Positions 16,792 through 25,900 of a stretch of 64,000 nt of DNA are shown in pieces (within the stretch, counting starts at the first letter, position 1; every line of letters begins with the position of its first letter). This stretch comes from Chitinophaga pinensis DSM 2588 (lineage in GTDB: Bacteria; Bacteroidota; Bacteroidia; Chitinophagales; Chitinophagaceae). The notes under the pieces are model-generated. The model searched no databases. It was not told the DNA's origin and saw nothing but the letters and a program-made list of their open reading frames with translations. The translations under genes were made by a program, and so were the position numbers. The stretch is taken from positions 4,458,001-4,522,000 of the forward strand of contig NC_013132.1 of assembly GCF_000024005.1 (NCBI RefSeq). Reading direction: 5' to 3'.

Positions 16792-18252
16792 ATGAACAAG
16801 AAATTATGGGTGTACGCTTGTTGTATAGGTGCCTTTCTGGCGGCCTGTGACAATGGGCAGCAGCAAAGTGGTGGTGGCGGACAGCATGATTCTGTAGCCG
16901 TTTATCTGACAACTCCCGATCAGCAGCAGTTGTTTGTTAAACAGTCTGCAATAGGTAAAACGAAAGATACTTCCGCTATCAATATTGTGATGGATACCAC
17001 GCGTCAGTTCCAGGAGATAGAAGGCTTCGGCGCTTCAGTTACGGGTTCTTCCGCTTATGTGATGCAAAATTATATGTCTGCCGATAAAAGGCAGGCTTTG
17101 CTGGAGGAGTTATTCGGTGCAGAAAATGGTCTTGGCATTAACTATATCCGGATGTCTATCGGTGCGTCTGATTTTTCTACGGATCCGTATAGTTATGATG
17201 ATATGCCGGCCGGGCAGCGGGATGATTCTTTGACTCATTTTTCCATTGCGCATGATGAGAAGGATGTTGCGCCGGTGTTAAAGCAGATCAGCGGTATCAA
17301 TCCCAATATTCATATCATGGGGAGTCCGTGGAGTCCGCCGGGATGGATGAAGACCAGTGGTAAACTGGAAGGTGGTTCTTTGCGTCCGGATGCGTATGCT
17401 GTTTATGCGCGTTACTTCGTGAAATATATTCAGGCTTTTGCGGCGGCAGGTGTGAAGATTACTGCGTTGACGATGCAGAATGAGCCGCAGTATGAGGCGT
17501 CTTATCCGAGTATGAAAATGACGGCGCCTGAGCAGGGGACTTTTATCAAAGATCACCTGGGACCGTTGCTGGAGAAAGAAGGCTTGCATAAGCAGGTATC
17601 TGTGATGTTGTTTGATCATAACTGGAATAGTCCGGAGTATCCGATTTCTATTCTCGATGACAGCGCGATGGCGAAGTATACTGCTGGTGCTGCTTTCCAT
17701 TGTTACGAAGGAGCCGTGGGAGCGATGTCTAAAGTACATGATGCGCATCCTGAGAAAGGGTTATATTTCACGGAATGTTCTGGTGGTAGCTGGTCTCCGG
17801 AGTTTGCGGATAACCTGCAGTATATGGTGCGTCAGTTGTTTATTGGTACGATGAATAACTGGTCGAAGAATGTGTTGTTGTGGAATATGGCGTTGGACGA
17901 GCATAATGGTCCGACGACGAATAAACCGGGTACGGGTAAGGAGAATCGTGGTTGTATGACTTGTCGTGGTGTGGTGACGGTGAATTCTAAAGATGGCGGT
18001 GTGACGCGTAATGTGGAGTATTATGCGATCGCGCATTTTAGCAAATTTGTGCGTCCGGGGGCGAAGCGGGTTTATTCTTCTGCGTTGGCGGATAAAGGTG
18101 TTGAGAATGTGGCATTTTTGAATGCGGATGGTTCTCGTGTGATGGTGGTGATCAATACGACGAAAGATGAGCGGGTTTTCTCTGTACAGGAGGGGGATAT
18201 TGTGAGCTATGGTTTGAAACCGGGCGCTGTGGTTACGCTGGTTTGGAAGTAA
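16792..18252 (+). CDS. GH30-family glycoside hydrolase lipoprotein (beta-glucanase/glucosidase type)
   Basis: A 486-residue retaining glycosidase of family GH30, anchored by a lipoprotein signal (Cys19). The family core reads IEGFGASVTGSSAY, YIRMSIGASDFS, and GSPWSPPGWMKTSG. The acid/base is Glu231 in TMQNEPQYE and the nucleophile Glu328 in YFTECSGGSW. A C-terminal beta domain ends with VVTLVWK. The pattern fits the subgroup containing endo-beta-1,6-glucanases and related enzymes; the exact substrate is inference. It follows the SusC/SusD pair and probably feeds it. The second half of the gene is rich in G/T-ending codons, unlike the SusC gene. Confidence 0.9.
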   Translation: MNKKLWVYACCIGAFLAACDNGQQQSGGGGQHDSVAVYLTTPDQQQLFVKQSAIGKTKDTSAINIVMDTTRQFQEIEGFGASVTGSSAYVMQNYMSADKRQALLEELFGAENGLGINYIRMSIGASDFSTDPYSYDDMPAGQRDDSLTHFSIAHDEKDVAPVLKQISGINPNIHIMGSPWSPPGWMKTSGKLEGGSLRPDAYAVYARYFVKYIQAFAAAGVKITALTMQNEPQYEASYPSMKMTAPEQGTFIKDHLGPLLEKEGLHKQVSVMLFDHNWNSPEYPISILDDSAMAKYTAGAAFHCYEGAVGAMSKVHDAHPEKGLYFTECSGGSWSPEFADNLQYMVRQLFIGTMNNWSKNVLLWNMALDEHNGPTTNKPGTGKENRGCMTCRGVVTVNSKDGGVTRNVEYYAIAHFSKFVRPGAKRVYSSALADKGVENVAFLNADGSRVMVVINTTKDERVFSVQEGDIVSYGLKPGAVVTLVWK

Positions 18253-18950
18253 TAGTTGGTTTTTGTTTATGTGGCAGCGGCTTCGGGTTTACCGGGGCCG
18301 TTGTTGTTTTTGTAGTTTGGGGTAATGGTCGCGGGGGTACGCTGCGGTTTCAGATGGTGGCGCGGACTGACGCCCGTTGAGTATTGTGGATGTGGCTATC
18401 GGATTGGGGCAGGGATGGGGGGCTTTGGTTAGGCTTTAGCTGTTTGCAGGGGACGGGCTAAGGTCCGCTTTACCATCTGAAAGCCTTCGCTTATTCCCGT
18501 GTTTCGTTTGGGTAATGGAGGGTTGAGGTATTAGGGCTTACGATGTTGTGTTGTGCATGGGGGTGTTGTGTTGGTGTGGTGGAGCTGTAAGTAGCTGAGG
18601 CTGCAGGGGTTGTCAAGTGGTCCTTTTGTGGGATTGTTGGCGGAGGCAGATATAAGTGATTGAAAACTACGTATATTTGTTGACGCTGTCTATTATCTGG
18701 GGCTGAAGTGCGTGTGGTGTTGGATGAAGAGTCCGTTTGAGGGCAAGCAGGAGTGCGTAGTGTGGTAGTGCGTAGTGTATTAGTGTTAATGTTAGTGTGG
18801 GTACAGGCACAAGTATTTTCGGTTATAGGACCAGGTGATAGTTATGGCAGTGTTTACGCTTACGTTACGTTTAGTTTCAGTTGAATGTCTACGAACAGGC
18901 CGGATGGCGCAGGTAATGCGCGATAGTTGATGTAATAAGCTTATGTACCT
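18253..18950 (+). other. Long non-coding region, G/T-rich on the plus strand
   Basis: About 700 bases with no credible gene. The plus strand is markedly rich in G and T. It holds one copy of a structured repeat (18344-18490, listed separately) and a small direct repeat, GTGCGTAGTGT twice near 18750-18780. No T-run terminator for the GH30 gene was found. Confidence 0.6.
18344..18490 (-). repeat. Structured repeat R1, copy 1 (mirror of copy 2 at 20185-20350)
   Basis: Read on the minus strand, TTTCAGATGGT (18348-18358 side: ACCATCTGAAA) bounds the element. From the 5' end it runs TTTCAGATGGT, GCGGAC, CTTA, GCCCGT, then a C-rich apical part with CTG-N4-CAG and CAGCTAAAGCC, then ACGGGC, GTCA, GTCCGC and ACCATCTGAAA. 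The outer blocks pair perfectly as three nested stems. Copy 2 keeps all three stems while changing the bases. In sense orientation for GH30 it would lie in that gene's 3' UTR. Confidence 0.75.
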
Positions 18951-19694
18951 ATGAAGAGTCCTTTAGTCCTTGCTATGGTATCATGTTTTTCCGCCTTGCA
19001 GTTACATGCACAGGATTCGTTGGAAAATACATTTAATAAATACGGATTTAGCTGTGAGATCGCATCTGATGGGTTTACGACCAGCTATATTTTCAAAAGA
19101 CAATGGAGAGACAGGGATGAGATCATTCATCTCTATCAGACTACACATACGGAAGGTCAGTACAAGGCTTTCGTTGAATTTGCCCTGCCGCAGGTGCAGA
19201 TCAGTTTTCATAAGGTAGAAGAAGTGCTTAGCGATATAACAAAAGTTTCGTCCTTTATGCATCACACGATTCAGAGCAATTGTCTGCGTCAGATGCTTGA
19301 CGAGAATACACATCTGAATATGAAAAACTACATGCTGGCAGTGAATACGGATGAAGAGAAAATGCACTTCATCAATTACCTGCACCAGTTTTATGAAGTT
19401 TGCGCAAGACCTTTTTTCCATGAATATACCAACATTGAACAGGTAGACTGTCACCTGTCTGATCTTACCGATAAAGAAGCGGACTATTTCATTTATGGAG
19501 AAGGTAATACCTCCATCCACAGAAGACTGATTATCAAGGCACTTGCCGGCAATCCCAGTACGCTGCCTTATTATCAGTACCTTGAATCTGCTTTATGTGC
19601 CAGAAAAGATAAGTCGCTGACATACAATAATATGTATAATTTGCTGCTGAAAATTGGAGAAAAACTGGCCATTAAACCCGAGCAGGCACAGTAA
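18951..19694 (+). CDS. Hypothetical secreted protein
   Basis: A 247-residue protein with a signal peptide (MKSPLVLAMVSCFSALQLHA, then QDS). The rest is mainly helical with many charged residues and no family I recognise; HFINYLHQFYEVCARPFF and YFIYGEGNTSIHRRLIIKAL are distinctive stretches. The gene stands alone: about 700 non-coding bases precede it and about 800 follow. These flanks hold inverted copies of repeat R1, which makes the gene look like cargo between mirrored repeats. Function unknown. Confidence 0.65.
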   Translation: MKSPLVLAMVSCFSALQLHAQDSLENTFNKYGFSCEIASDGFTTSYIFKRQWRDRDEIIHLYQTTHTEGQYKAFVEFALPQVQISFHKVEEVLSDITKVSSFMHHTIQSNCLRQMLDENTHLNMKNYMLAVNTDEEKMHFINYLHQFYEVCARPFFHEYTNIEQVDCHLSDLTDKEADYFIYGEGNTSIHRRLIIKALAGNPSTLPYYQYLESALCARKDKSLTYNNMYNLLLKIGEKLAIKPEQAQ

Positions 19695-20007
19695 ACTGAG
19701 GTCTTCCCCTTAAAAAAAATATAAGAAAATAATGGTTTATAGTGACTTATGGAGCCTGATCAGGTCGGGATGGTCGTCGTTGTCCTGAATGCCCTTATTT
19801 CCCTAAAAATGGCTTAGACATGCTTCATACACGGCGTATATACGACGCATCTACGGGACATCTCCGAAGTATCCATTACAAAAATGATTCGCCTATAGCC
19901 AAATTACCACCCTGATGGAGGGTCAATTCCCCTGTAATGATCACCCCATTCTCCGCCAAATATCAGCCCAATTAGTATCTCTCCGTTACACAGGGCCCGA
20001 ATGGCCG

Positions 20008-20100
20008 ATTATACCGTCACTACGCCGTTATTATGCCCTTATCTGTCCGTTCCTGAACGAAGAAATATGGACGTAATAACGGTATAATAAGGGTATACAA
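20008..20100 (+). repeat. Hairpin repeat R2, copy a
   Basis: Imperfect long hairpin: the arm at 20011-20034 (ATACCGTCACTACGCC then GTTATTA) pairs with 20074-20096 (AATAACGGTATAATAAGG then GTAT). The apical loop of about 40 bases contains TGAACGAAGAAA. A second copy on the other strand at 56402-56508 shares 22 of 25 bases in one arm and the same 12-base loop motif. Confidence 0.65.
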
Positions 20101-20184
20101 CGAAGAACAAGTCAACAACTTCCACAAAACCAATCACTTGAATTTCACTTCCTTCCACCCCCCGATTAATCCACCAACAGGCGC

Positions 20185-20350
20185 TTTCAGCGGAGGTTTC
20201 AGATGACCAGACGAACCTTAGCCCGTCCCCTGGACCCAGCTAAAGCCCAATCAAAGCCCCAACCCGAATCCCCAACCCAAAGCTACATCCATATACTTAA
20301 CGGGCGTCAGTTCGTTCGGGTTATCTGACACCACAGCAAAGCCGCCCGAC
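20185..20350 (+). repeat. Structured repeat R1, copy 2
   Basis: Plus strand order: TCAGATGACC, ACGAAC, CTTA, GCCCGT, apical part with CTGGACCCAG and CAGCTAAAGCC, then ACGGGC, GTCA, GTTCGT and GGTTATCTGA, followed by CACAGCAAAGCCGCCCGAC. The stems match those of copy 1 at 18344-18490, with paired substitutions. In the sense of the sugar transporter gene it lies in the 3' region. Confidence 0.75.
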
Positions 20351-20370
20351 CCATTTCCAAACCCAAAACT

Positions 20371-20440
20371 AAAGCTACATCTACATACTCAACAGGCGTC
20401 AGTCCGCAGCAACATTTAAAACCACGGCAAAGCCGCCCGA
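20371..20440 (+). repeat. Partial copy of the R1 3' half
   Basis: AAAGCTACATC, then CATACTCAACAGGCGTCAG, then TCCGC and finally ACGGCAAAGCCGCCCGAC repeat the 3' half of copy 2 (20278-20350) about 92 bases further on. The 5' arm is missing, so it cannot form the full structure. Confidence 0.65.
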
Positions 20441-20450
20441 CACACACGCC

Positions 20451-20485
20451 AAAAAGAAAAGCCGGCCAGAAAAACACGGCCGGCC
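20451..20485 (-). terminator. Terminator of the sugar transporter operon
   Basis: Hairpin GCCGGCC / GGCCGGC (20461-20467 and 20478-20484). On the minus strand it is followed by TTTTCTTTTT. It lies 23 bases past the stop of the MFS gene. Confidence 0.85.
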
Positions 20486-20507
20486 AGCAAAAATATATAC
20501 CTGTCTA

Positions 20508-21836
20508 TTAATGCATCATTACACCCTCTAATTCTTCCAAGGTCTTCCCTTTCGTTTCCCGCACATTCCGCCATATAAACACAAACCCCGCTAAACACAC
20601 CGCCGCATAAATATAAAATGTCCCATCCTTCAGCTTATCAAACAACATCGGGAAAGTAAACACCAACACAAAGTACGCCGCCCACAAACATAACACCGCA
20701 AACGAAGTCGCTGCACTCCTGATCTTATTCGGAAAGATCTCCGCAATCAACACCCAGGTCACCGGCGCCAGGGACATCGCATAAGTACCAATAGCCGCCA
20801 GCAAATACCAGGACACATGCTCAGATCCCGCCGACAACATCCGCACAACAACAATATACAACACCGTCAAACCTCCGGCGCCAATTAACATCAGCGGCTT
20901 CCGGCCCAGTTTATCTACCAGCAACATTGCCAGAATTGTAAAGACCAGATTAACGCCTCCGATAAAGACTGTCTGTAAAAGCTGTCCATCCTGCGACACC
21001 CCAATGCTTTTAAAGATCCTCGGCGTATAGTTAAACACCACGTTGATACCACAAAATTGCTGGAAGATCGCCAGTATAATACCGACCACCACCGCCGGCA
21101 ATACTGCCTTCCGGAAGATATGTCCATAGCTCACCCGCTCATTACCCGTCATAGAATTTTGAATAACAGACAAAGATTCCGCTGCAAAGTCATCGCCACC
21201 AATACGGTGCAATACAATCCGCGCTTCTGCTGAACGTCCGGATTTTACCAGCCAACGCGGACTCTCCGGTAACCATAAAGCGCCCAGAAAGAAGAGCAGG
21301 GAAGGTAAGAGGCCAAGACCAAACATCCACCGCCATGCATCATCACCATGATTGCGCAGCCCATAATTGATGATGTTAGTCACCAGGATACCGGTAACGA
21401 TCGTCAGCTGATTAATCGCAACCATGCGTCCGCGGAGATGTGCCGGTGCTACTTCAGCAATGTACATCGGCGACAGCATAGATGCCATGCCAACGCCAAT
21501 ACCTGCTACGAAACGGAAAGCAATAAAGATATTCCTGTCAGGCGCAATCGCCATTGCCAGAGAAGAGATACCAAAGATGGCAGAAGCCACTAAAAGGCCC
21601 TTTTTACGGCCGTATTTGTCCGCCATTGTGCCGGCAATGATACAGCCGACGATCGCCCCTAAGGCCAGACTACCCGTCGCAAATCCTTCCCAATAGGCAT
21701 CCAGACCAAACTGTTGCTGCAGAAAAGGCAAAGCTCCCGCGATCACAGCGAAGTCAAAGCCAAATAAATAGCCTCCCAGGGCAGAAATAAAGGAAATACC
21801 CAGTACGTAGGAGCTGTTGAATGATGATTGTTTCAT
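20508..21836 (-). CDS. Sugar porter family MFS transporter (sugar/H+ symporter)
   Basis: A 442-residue inner membrane protein with 12 helices of the XylE/GalP sugar porter type. Signature motifs are present: DKYGRKKGLLVAS after helix 2, VGMASMLSPMYIAEVAPAHLRG, the central PESPRWLVKSGR, GINVVFNYTPRIF, DKLGRKPLMLIG, and PVTWVLIAEIFPNKIRSAA, then the C-terminal EETK-like VRETKGKTLEELE. Last gene of the glycosidase-DUF5107-galM operon, so it probably imports the released monosaccharide (galactose or a related sugar, by inference from galM). Its 3' end has strongly G/T-ending codons. Confidence 0.92.
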   Translation of the reverse strand: MKQSSFNSSYVLGISFISALGGYLFGFDFAVIAGALPFLQQQFGLDAYWEGFATGSLALGAIVGCIIAGTMADKYGRKKGLLVASAIFGISSLAMAIAPDRNIFIAFRFVAGIGVGMASMLSPMYIAEVAPAHLRGRMVAINQLTIVTGILVTNIINYGLRNHGDDAWRWMFGLGLLPSLLFFLGALWLPESPRWLVKSGRSAEARIVLHRIGGDDFAAESLSVIQNSMTGNERVSYGHIFRKAVLPAVVVGIILAIFQQFCGINVVFNYTPRIFKSIGVSQDGQLLQTVFIGGVNLVFTILAMLLVDKLGRKPLMLIGAGGLTVLYIVVVRMLSAGSEHVSWYLLAAIGTYAMSLAPVTWVLIAEIFPNKIRSAATSFAVLCLWAAYFVLVFTFPMLFDKLKDGTFYIYAAVCLAGFVFIWRNVRETKGKTLEELEGVMMH

Positions 21837-21872
21837 AACGGAATATCGCTGTGGTAAATTAAAGTAAAGAAA

Positions 21873-22940
21873 TTATTGCACATCAAAAACGAAGACCGTT
21901 TTCCGCCGGTAAGTTTCTCCGGGGCGGAGGATCGTTTCGGGAAACTGCGCATGATTCGGACTGTCAGGAAATGCCTGCGTCTCAAGTGCTACAGCGCCAT
22001 GTTTGAGATAAGGTACGCCCTGTGCGCCAGTGATACTACCGTCCCAATAGTTTGCACTGTAAAGCTGTATACCGGGTTGGTCGGTGAATACACGGAGTAC
22101 GCGACCACTTTCCGGATCTTCCAGTTCTGCGGCAGGAATGTTCTCCGTATTATAGGGGCGTAGCACATAGTTATGATCAAAACCCATGTCCGCCGGGAGT
22201 TGGTCAATACACTGACCTACCGGACGGGCATTCGTGAAATCAAGCGCTGTTCCTGCTACGGGAAGCAGTTGACCGGTAGGGGTGTTGCTGCTGTTTTTTT
22301 CCGTGTAATTGTCTGAATTGATACGAAGCTGGTGATTTGTTACGAGCGGATTATCAAAACCAGTCAGGTTGAAGTAAGAGTGGTTTGTCAGACTTACCGG
22401 CGTTGCTTTATCAGTGCTGGCAGTATATGTGATGGTCAGACGGTTATGCCGGTCGAGTATATAGCGGACCTGGACACGGAGTGTTCCAGGATAACCTTCT
22501 TCTCCGTCAGGACTTGTATAAGCCAGGGTGATGCTGGCCTGTTCTTCGCTCTCACTGCATTGTATCACCTGCCAGACTTTCCTGTGAAATCCGTCAAAAC
22601 CACCATGCAGATGGTTGTTGTCATTGTTGACTGGTAACTGGTAGTTGACACCGTTAATGGATAGTTTACCGCCGGCTATCCTGTTGGCATAACGACCAAC
22701 AGTAGCACCAAAGTAAGCCGGGTTCTGCCAGTAGGCTTGCAGATTAGTATAACCTGCTACGATGTTTTTACGGACACCCGCTTTGTCGGGGGCGTAGATT
22801 GCAGTGATAGTAGCGCCCAGGTTAATGAGTTCTATACGGATGGCTGCATTCTCCAGCGTAATCTGTTCAAGCGGCTCTCCGCCAGTCTCGCCATAAATGA
22901 CGCGGGTAGCGGAGAGTGCCTGGTGTTGTATGTTTAACAT
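21873..22940 (-). CDS. galM: Galactose mutarotase (aldose 1-epimerase)
   Basis: A 355-residue enzyme interconverting alpha and beta anomers of galactose/glucose. The catalytic set is visible: His in NNHLHGGFDGFHRKVW, His in LTNHSYFNLTG, and the general base Glu in VALETQAFPDSPNH, together with FDHNYVLR. Length is normal. The ATG overlaps the stop codon of the DUF5107 gene by seven bases, so translation is coupled. Sits 36 bases upstream of the sugar transporter gene. Cytoplasmic, as no signal peptide is present. Confidence 0.93.
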   Translation of the reverse strand: MLNIQHQALSATRVIYGETGGEPLEQITLENAAIRIELINLGATITAIYAPDKAGVRKNIVAGYTNLQAYWQNPAYFGATVGRYANRIAGGKLSINGVNYQLPVNNDNNHLHGGFDGFHRKVWQVIQCSESEEQASITLAYTSPDGEEGYPGTLRVQVRYILDRHNRLTITYTASTDKATPVSLTNHSYFNLTGFDNPLVTNHQLRINSDNYTEKNSSNTPTGQLLPVAGTALDFTNARPVGQCIDQLPADMGFDHNYVLRPYNTENIPAAELEDPESGRVLRVFTDQPGIQLYSANYWDGSITGAQGVPYLKHGAVALETQAFPDSPNHAQFPETILRPGETYRRKTVFVFDVQ

Positions 22941-25900
22941 AGAATAGTCCTGGTAAATGGATTAAAAGTAGCGCCCTGATGATTTACATCCAGCATCAAT
23001 ACCTGGTCGAGATGTTGCTGACCCTGTTGTTCCTGTTGTAGTCCCAGGTAGCCTAACCCCATCAGGTAAAGACAGTGAATACGGTTACGCTGGTTAAGGT
23101 CGATATCAAATACCAGCATATCCGGTAGTGAAACGGCGAAATAATCTATGCGGATTTCATCATGCAGATGTGCCTTGCCAAATTGTATGAAGCGGTCAAA
23201 GATCCGGGCTGCTTTTTCCGGCTGTCCCAGTTGCTGCCAGGCCAGTGCCTGATAAACGATTTTGTCTGGCTGCGGATCATTGTAATAGATCGCCTGCACA
23301 GGTTCGCTGATACCAACAGTAGCTGCCAGGAATTGTTCGTTTGCTGCTTCCTGTTGACCCAGACCTGCATAAGCACAGCCCCTCAGATAATGAAGGTCAT
23401 TTTCCTGTGCACCATAGAGTTTGCCTTCACCAAGGTTCTCCGGATAGCTTTCCAGGGTCTGCAGGAGAGAGAGAGCGTTTTCATATTGTCCCTGATCAAT
23501 CGCCTTTCTTGCGAGCGCAGTATGACAAAGGATATATTGTCCTACTACCTTTCCTTCACCACCTTCCCATGGATGGAATTTACGTTGTGACAGGAGTCTG
23601 CGGGCCTGCTCAAACTCTCCTAAGTTATTGTAAAGCGTGATTCTTTCCAGGTACAGATCGTCTCTCATTGCTACCAGCTTCATATTGTTTTCCAGCAGTG
23701 ATAATCTTTCCTGTGAAGACCGGCCGGTGATCTTATACAGCTGGTCCAGTTCCATGAGTATACGGGCATCATCCGGCGCCAGTGTAAAGGCTTTTTCCAT
23801 GGCATTGACAGCAGCCGCTTTCTGATGCAATTTGTTGTAGTAAGCCAGTGAAAGGTTCCTGTGCACGGTGGCATAGGTATCATCCAGTGTGGCGGATTGA
23901 TCCCAACAGGCGATCGCTGCTGTATACTGACGTTTGTCATACCAGAGGTTACCCAGGTAATAGGCGGCTTTGGCGTCTGTAGGGTTGAGCAACAATGCAT
24001 CCTGAAGGATCAGTACTTCTTCTGTTTTGTTAGGGAAGCAGTAATCGGGGGATTGCGTGGCGGCTTTGCGATAGAAGCTCAGTGCCTGCTCTGGTAAATG
24101 ACTACGGCTGGCAAACCATCCCATATAGTAGTACAGGAGCGGGGAAGCACGGTCGTAAGTATCGATATAAGATTGTAACAAGGTGATGGCGGTATCGTAA
24201 GCGCCTGCATAAGCATAGTCCAGTGACAGTTCCAGGTAGTTGTTGATGGAACCGTGCATCAGTGAACGCATGCGTTGTAATACACTGCTGTCATTGCTGA
24301 TCAGGTACCATTCAAACAGACAGCCGTAGTTAAACGGATCGATCTGTATGGATTCCTTCGCGAAGGCAATCGCATCTTCCTGTAATCCTTTCTCACGCAG
24401 GATGATCGTTTGCAGGTGACGGGCAGTATGGTTGTGATAATTGCGCACAAGTGATTTTTTTACCAGTGACAAAGCATCATCCCATTTACCATTGGAAGTT
24501 GCGATACGTGCCAGCATGAGGAAACCGCTGTGTTGCCATGCATCATTCCAGGTGGCTTTGAAGAATATATCATATGCTTCGGCTGATTTGTCCTGTAAGA
24601 GCAGCGAACAACCAAGGTTATAATATACTTCGCCGTCATAAGGATTCGGATTACGGCTGGTCATGGTTTTGATCGCCGTTCTGAAATAAGGTTCCGCTTT
24701 GGCAAATTGACCGCGACGCAGCAGTAATAAGCCCATGGCATTGTTACAGCGGATGTCTCCCGGACTTCTTCTCAATCCTTCTTCGTAGTAATCAACCGGA
24801 TTGAATGTTGCATGACGGTATTGTTCCAGGTGATGACCATTCAGATAAAGGTCTTCTACCTGCTCAATGTCTTTAGGCAATTTTGCAGCGGATGCAGGTG
24901 GTGGTATTTCGTGTGTCACAGGTGCGGCCGGTTGCCAGGAGACAAGTTCACGGCCGTTTTGATCTGCAACGATCACCTTCCATTGTTCGGGTACTACAGC
25001 AGCGCCGCAATCATAGGTAGTTGAAAACGGTGCGTATGGAGAGAGGGCGGCCGGGAAGTTTTTTACTTCCTTACCATCATGTAATACGCGTACGCTGGCG
25101 TCTTTATAGAGGGCAGTTGCATATATTTTGATGTGCAGTTGTTGTCCTTCCCACTCCATATTGAGCATCGCTTCTTTGGTTGCATTCTTCACGACGCCCG
25201 TCTGCGCATAAGGCATAAAATACTGCTCAAAGGTCTTGCCTTCATTGGGCTGTAACCAGGAGAAGTCGGGCTGATTGTCGGTAAACATACCGGTCATGAG
25301 TTCGATATACGGACCGTCTTCGTCAGTCAGGTTTCTGTCCCATGCATAGCCGAAGTCACCATTCCCCCATGTCCATTGTTTTTTGCCCGGTGATACATGA
25401 TGGTCTGCTACATGGAGCATTCCCGCCTGTGTATCGTGCTCATAACAACCCATGAAATCGTATTCCGAGCGGATGGCCATATAGGAGGTCGGTACAGGAA
25501 TGGTATGGTAGCGGGAGATATCTGTACCCGGTGCATAGTCTACTTTGTAATAGGTACCGGTTGCGATCGGGAAATCAGATACATCTCTTTTTCCGTGATC
25601 AAATACGGCGTATACATCTGGTGGAAATACGGACTGATAGTGGTCATTCACTTTTACTGCCGGATTAGCCCACCAGAGGAAGGTTTGGGGGAACATCGTC
25701 CGGTTGAATAAACGGCCTTTTATCTCAAGATATGCCTTGTCAGGATACAGGGTAAAACCTGCCATTCCTTTAGTCCGGAACATCACTTCCACTTCATTCA
25801 TCCACACGGTTTTGCTGCCATCATTATTTTCTTCTACGGCATAATCTACTGCCTGGAAGGTGCTCGGACGATGGTGCTGTGGCCAGTTGAATTCAATACC

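Larger units (their letters stand above)
19695..20507. other. Long convergent intergenic region with two repeat families
   Basis: About 810 bases without a gene between a plus-strand and a minus-strand stop codon. It contains a large imperfect hairpin (R2, 20008-20100), one full and one partial copy of R1 (20185-20350, 20371-20440), and the terminator of the sugar transporter gene. The part from about 20110 is rich in A and C on the plus strand, the mirror of 18253-18820. Confidence 0.6.

Noticed and set aside
19695..20150. A dif recombination site at the skew switch
   Set aside because: No 28-base XerCD-like site could be recognised by eye; the short palindrome CGTATATACG near 19840 lacks the two 11-base arms.
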